A stretch of DNA of 6,549 bases from an uncultured Eubacteriales bacterium (GTDB taxonomy: Bacteria; Bacillota_A; Clostridia; Christensenellales; Aristaeellaceae), in contig CADBLV010000033.1 in assembly GCA_902795555.1 (NCBI GenBank), positions 1 to 6,549 of the forward strand, written 5' to 3'. Of this stretch, positions 5,905 through 6,549 are shown in pieces; positions within the stretch are counted from its first letter, which is position 1, and the number at the start of each line of letters is the position of its first letter. The notes beneath the pieces were generated by a model. It was not told where the DNA came from, made no database searches, and saw only the letters and a list, made by a program, of their open reading frames with translations. Both the position numbers and the translations under genes were made by a program.

Positions 5905-6549
5905 TTATATGGAATTCCCTTCCGGCCCCTCCGCCGGGATGGTGGTTTCAACAGCTGGGGCAGGTTCTCCCGACCCCTCCGCCGGTTGTTTCTTCGTAAA
6001 AAGTCCCATCTGCCAGAGCACGATTCCGGCGGCAACCAGCAAAACCAGCAGGATCACCGGAATGATCCAGAGCCGCTTCTTCCCTTTTTCTCCGGCCGGT
6101 TCCGCATCCCGCGAACGGTTGGCCGTAAGAGTTTCTTCCGCGGCGATTGGTACTTCCTCCCTGAAGGGCCTTTCTGCCGGAACAGGCTCGATCGGAAAAG
6201 CGTTGATTGCCAGAATGGGTTGATCTTCTGCGTCTCTGAACAGAATCGGATGATCCAGCAGATAATCCGCAAAGGACTCCAGACGGCCAACTTCAGCAGC
6301 AGGAATCGCGTATTCCCGATAGACCGTATGGTGATCGCGAAGGATTTCAATCAGCTCCGCGGTACGCCCGTTCTCTCCGCCGTTCGCGAACAGCTCCGCT
6401 GCTTCCGAAAACTTCGCCTTGGGATTGCTCTGAACGACATCCGTCCCTTCCCGCTTCACCGCGCCGCTGGGAAAAAACTCTTCCAGCATCACCAGCCCGC
6501 CTCTGCGTGGATCCAGAGCAGCATAGCAGACCGCCTGACGGCTGGAAGC
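5905..6549 (-). CDS. Membrane-anchored kinase-like protein (probable pseudokinase), C-terminal part, cut by window end
   Basis: The frame is open to the right edge, so the true start lies outside and 214 residues are visible. Residues 4-90 resemble the N-lobe of a Hanks-type Ser/Thr kinase. RQAVCYAALD looks like strand beta-2, and LVMLEEFFPSGAVKR (19-33) matches the 'VaiKEffP...R' strand beta-3 signature, but the invariant Lys is Glu (E23). A helix-like FSEAAEL fits helix C, and VYREYAIP followed by SFADYLLDHP fits the hinge 'yivmEY...sLadyL'. No HRD or DFG C-lobe follows. Instead an acidic/Pro linker leads to EKGKKR and a transmembrane helix (about 160-179, bases 6072-6013). A short Glu/Pro/Thr tail, probably outside, ends the protein. 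A GTG or ATG at 6492/6489 is an internal start candidate but would cut strand beta-3. The role is probably binding or scaffolding, as for the EssB/YukC pseudokinase; this is inferred. Confidence 0.65.
   Translation of the reverse strand, partial: ASSRQAVCYAALDPRRGGLVMLEEFFPSGAVKREGTDVVQSNPKAKFSEAAELFANGGENGRTAELIEILRDHHTVYREYAIPAAEVGRLESFADYLLDHPILFRDAEDQPILAINAFPIEPVPAERPFREEVPIAAEETLTANRSRDAEPAGEKGKKRLWIIPVILLVLLVAAGIVLWQMGLFTKKQPAEGSGEPAPAVETTIPAEGPEGNSI

Noticed and set aside
5905..6492. Separate small gene starting at GTG 6492 or ATG 6489
   Set aside because: The frame continues without a stop to the window edge, and residues upstream of 6492 extend the kinase-like pattern (beta-2 strand). 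Starting at 6492 would split strand beta-3, and no ribosome binding site is evident.

Overview
The window holds one tightly packed gene cluster, and every gene is on the minus strand (read from high to low coordinates). Both ends are cut inside genes. The sequence suggests a Gram-positive-type bacterium of the Bacillota, most likely a Clostridia member with moderately high GC. The evidence is strong GGAGG-type ribosome binding sites before almost every gene, an exported protein with peptidoglycan-binding-like modules joined by Thr-Pro linkers (a style common in gut and rumen Clostridia), and a set of protein families typical of WXG100/type VII-like secretion loci in Firmicutes. Species cannot be read from the window.

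Layout in transcription order. (1) 6549-5905: the 3' part of a membrane-anchored protein whose cytoplasmic part looks like the N-lobe of a Hanks-type Ser/Thr kinase, with the catalytic lysine replaced by Glu and no C-lobe in front of the membrane segment. (2) 5865-4978: a complete PP2C-family Ser/Thr phosphatase with all catalytic motifs. (3) 4908-2191: a 905-residue protein with a signal peptide, von Willebrand factor A domain, four peptidoglycan-binding-like modules separated by Pro/Thr linkers, one transmembrane helix and a C-terminal cytoplasmic FHA domain. (4) 2158-389: a 589-residue protein with an N-terminal DUF6382-like domain, a long Pro-rich linker, a basic stretch, a transmembrane hairpin and a C-terminal FHA domain. 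(5) 371-120: an 83-residue ubiquitin-like protein of the YukD/EsaB type. (6) 93-1: the first 31 codons of an unidentified gene. Gaps between genes are 17-69 bases with no terminator-like hairpin, so the cluster probably forms one operon. No gene-free stretch reaches 300 bases, and no RNA genes, insertion sequences or CRISPR arrays were seen.

Reading the genes together (inference): this looks like a phospho-threonine signalling set attached to a type VII-like secretion or cell-envelope machine. A kinase-like protein, a phosphatase that erases phospho-Thr and two membrane proteins carrying FHA (phospho-Thr reader) domains sit beside a YukD-type ubiquitin-like protein. Both FHA proteins carry short, similar Thr motifs (acidic/Asn-Glu-x-Thr-Val-like) in their disordered cytoplasmic segments, which are natural candidates for the sites that are phosphorylated and read. 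The core secretion ATPase (EssC/FtsK-SpoIIIE type) and WXG100 substrates are not visible here, so the link to secretion rests on the gene families alone.
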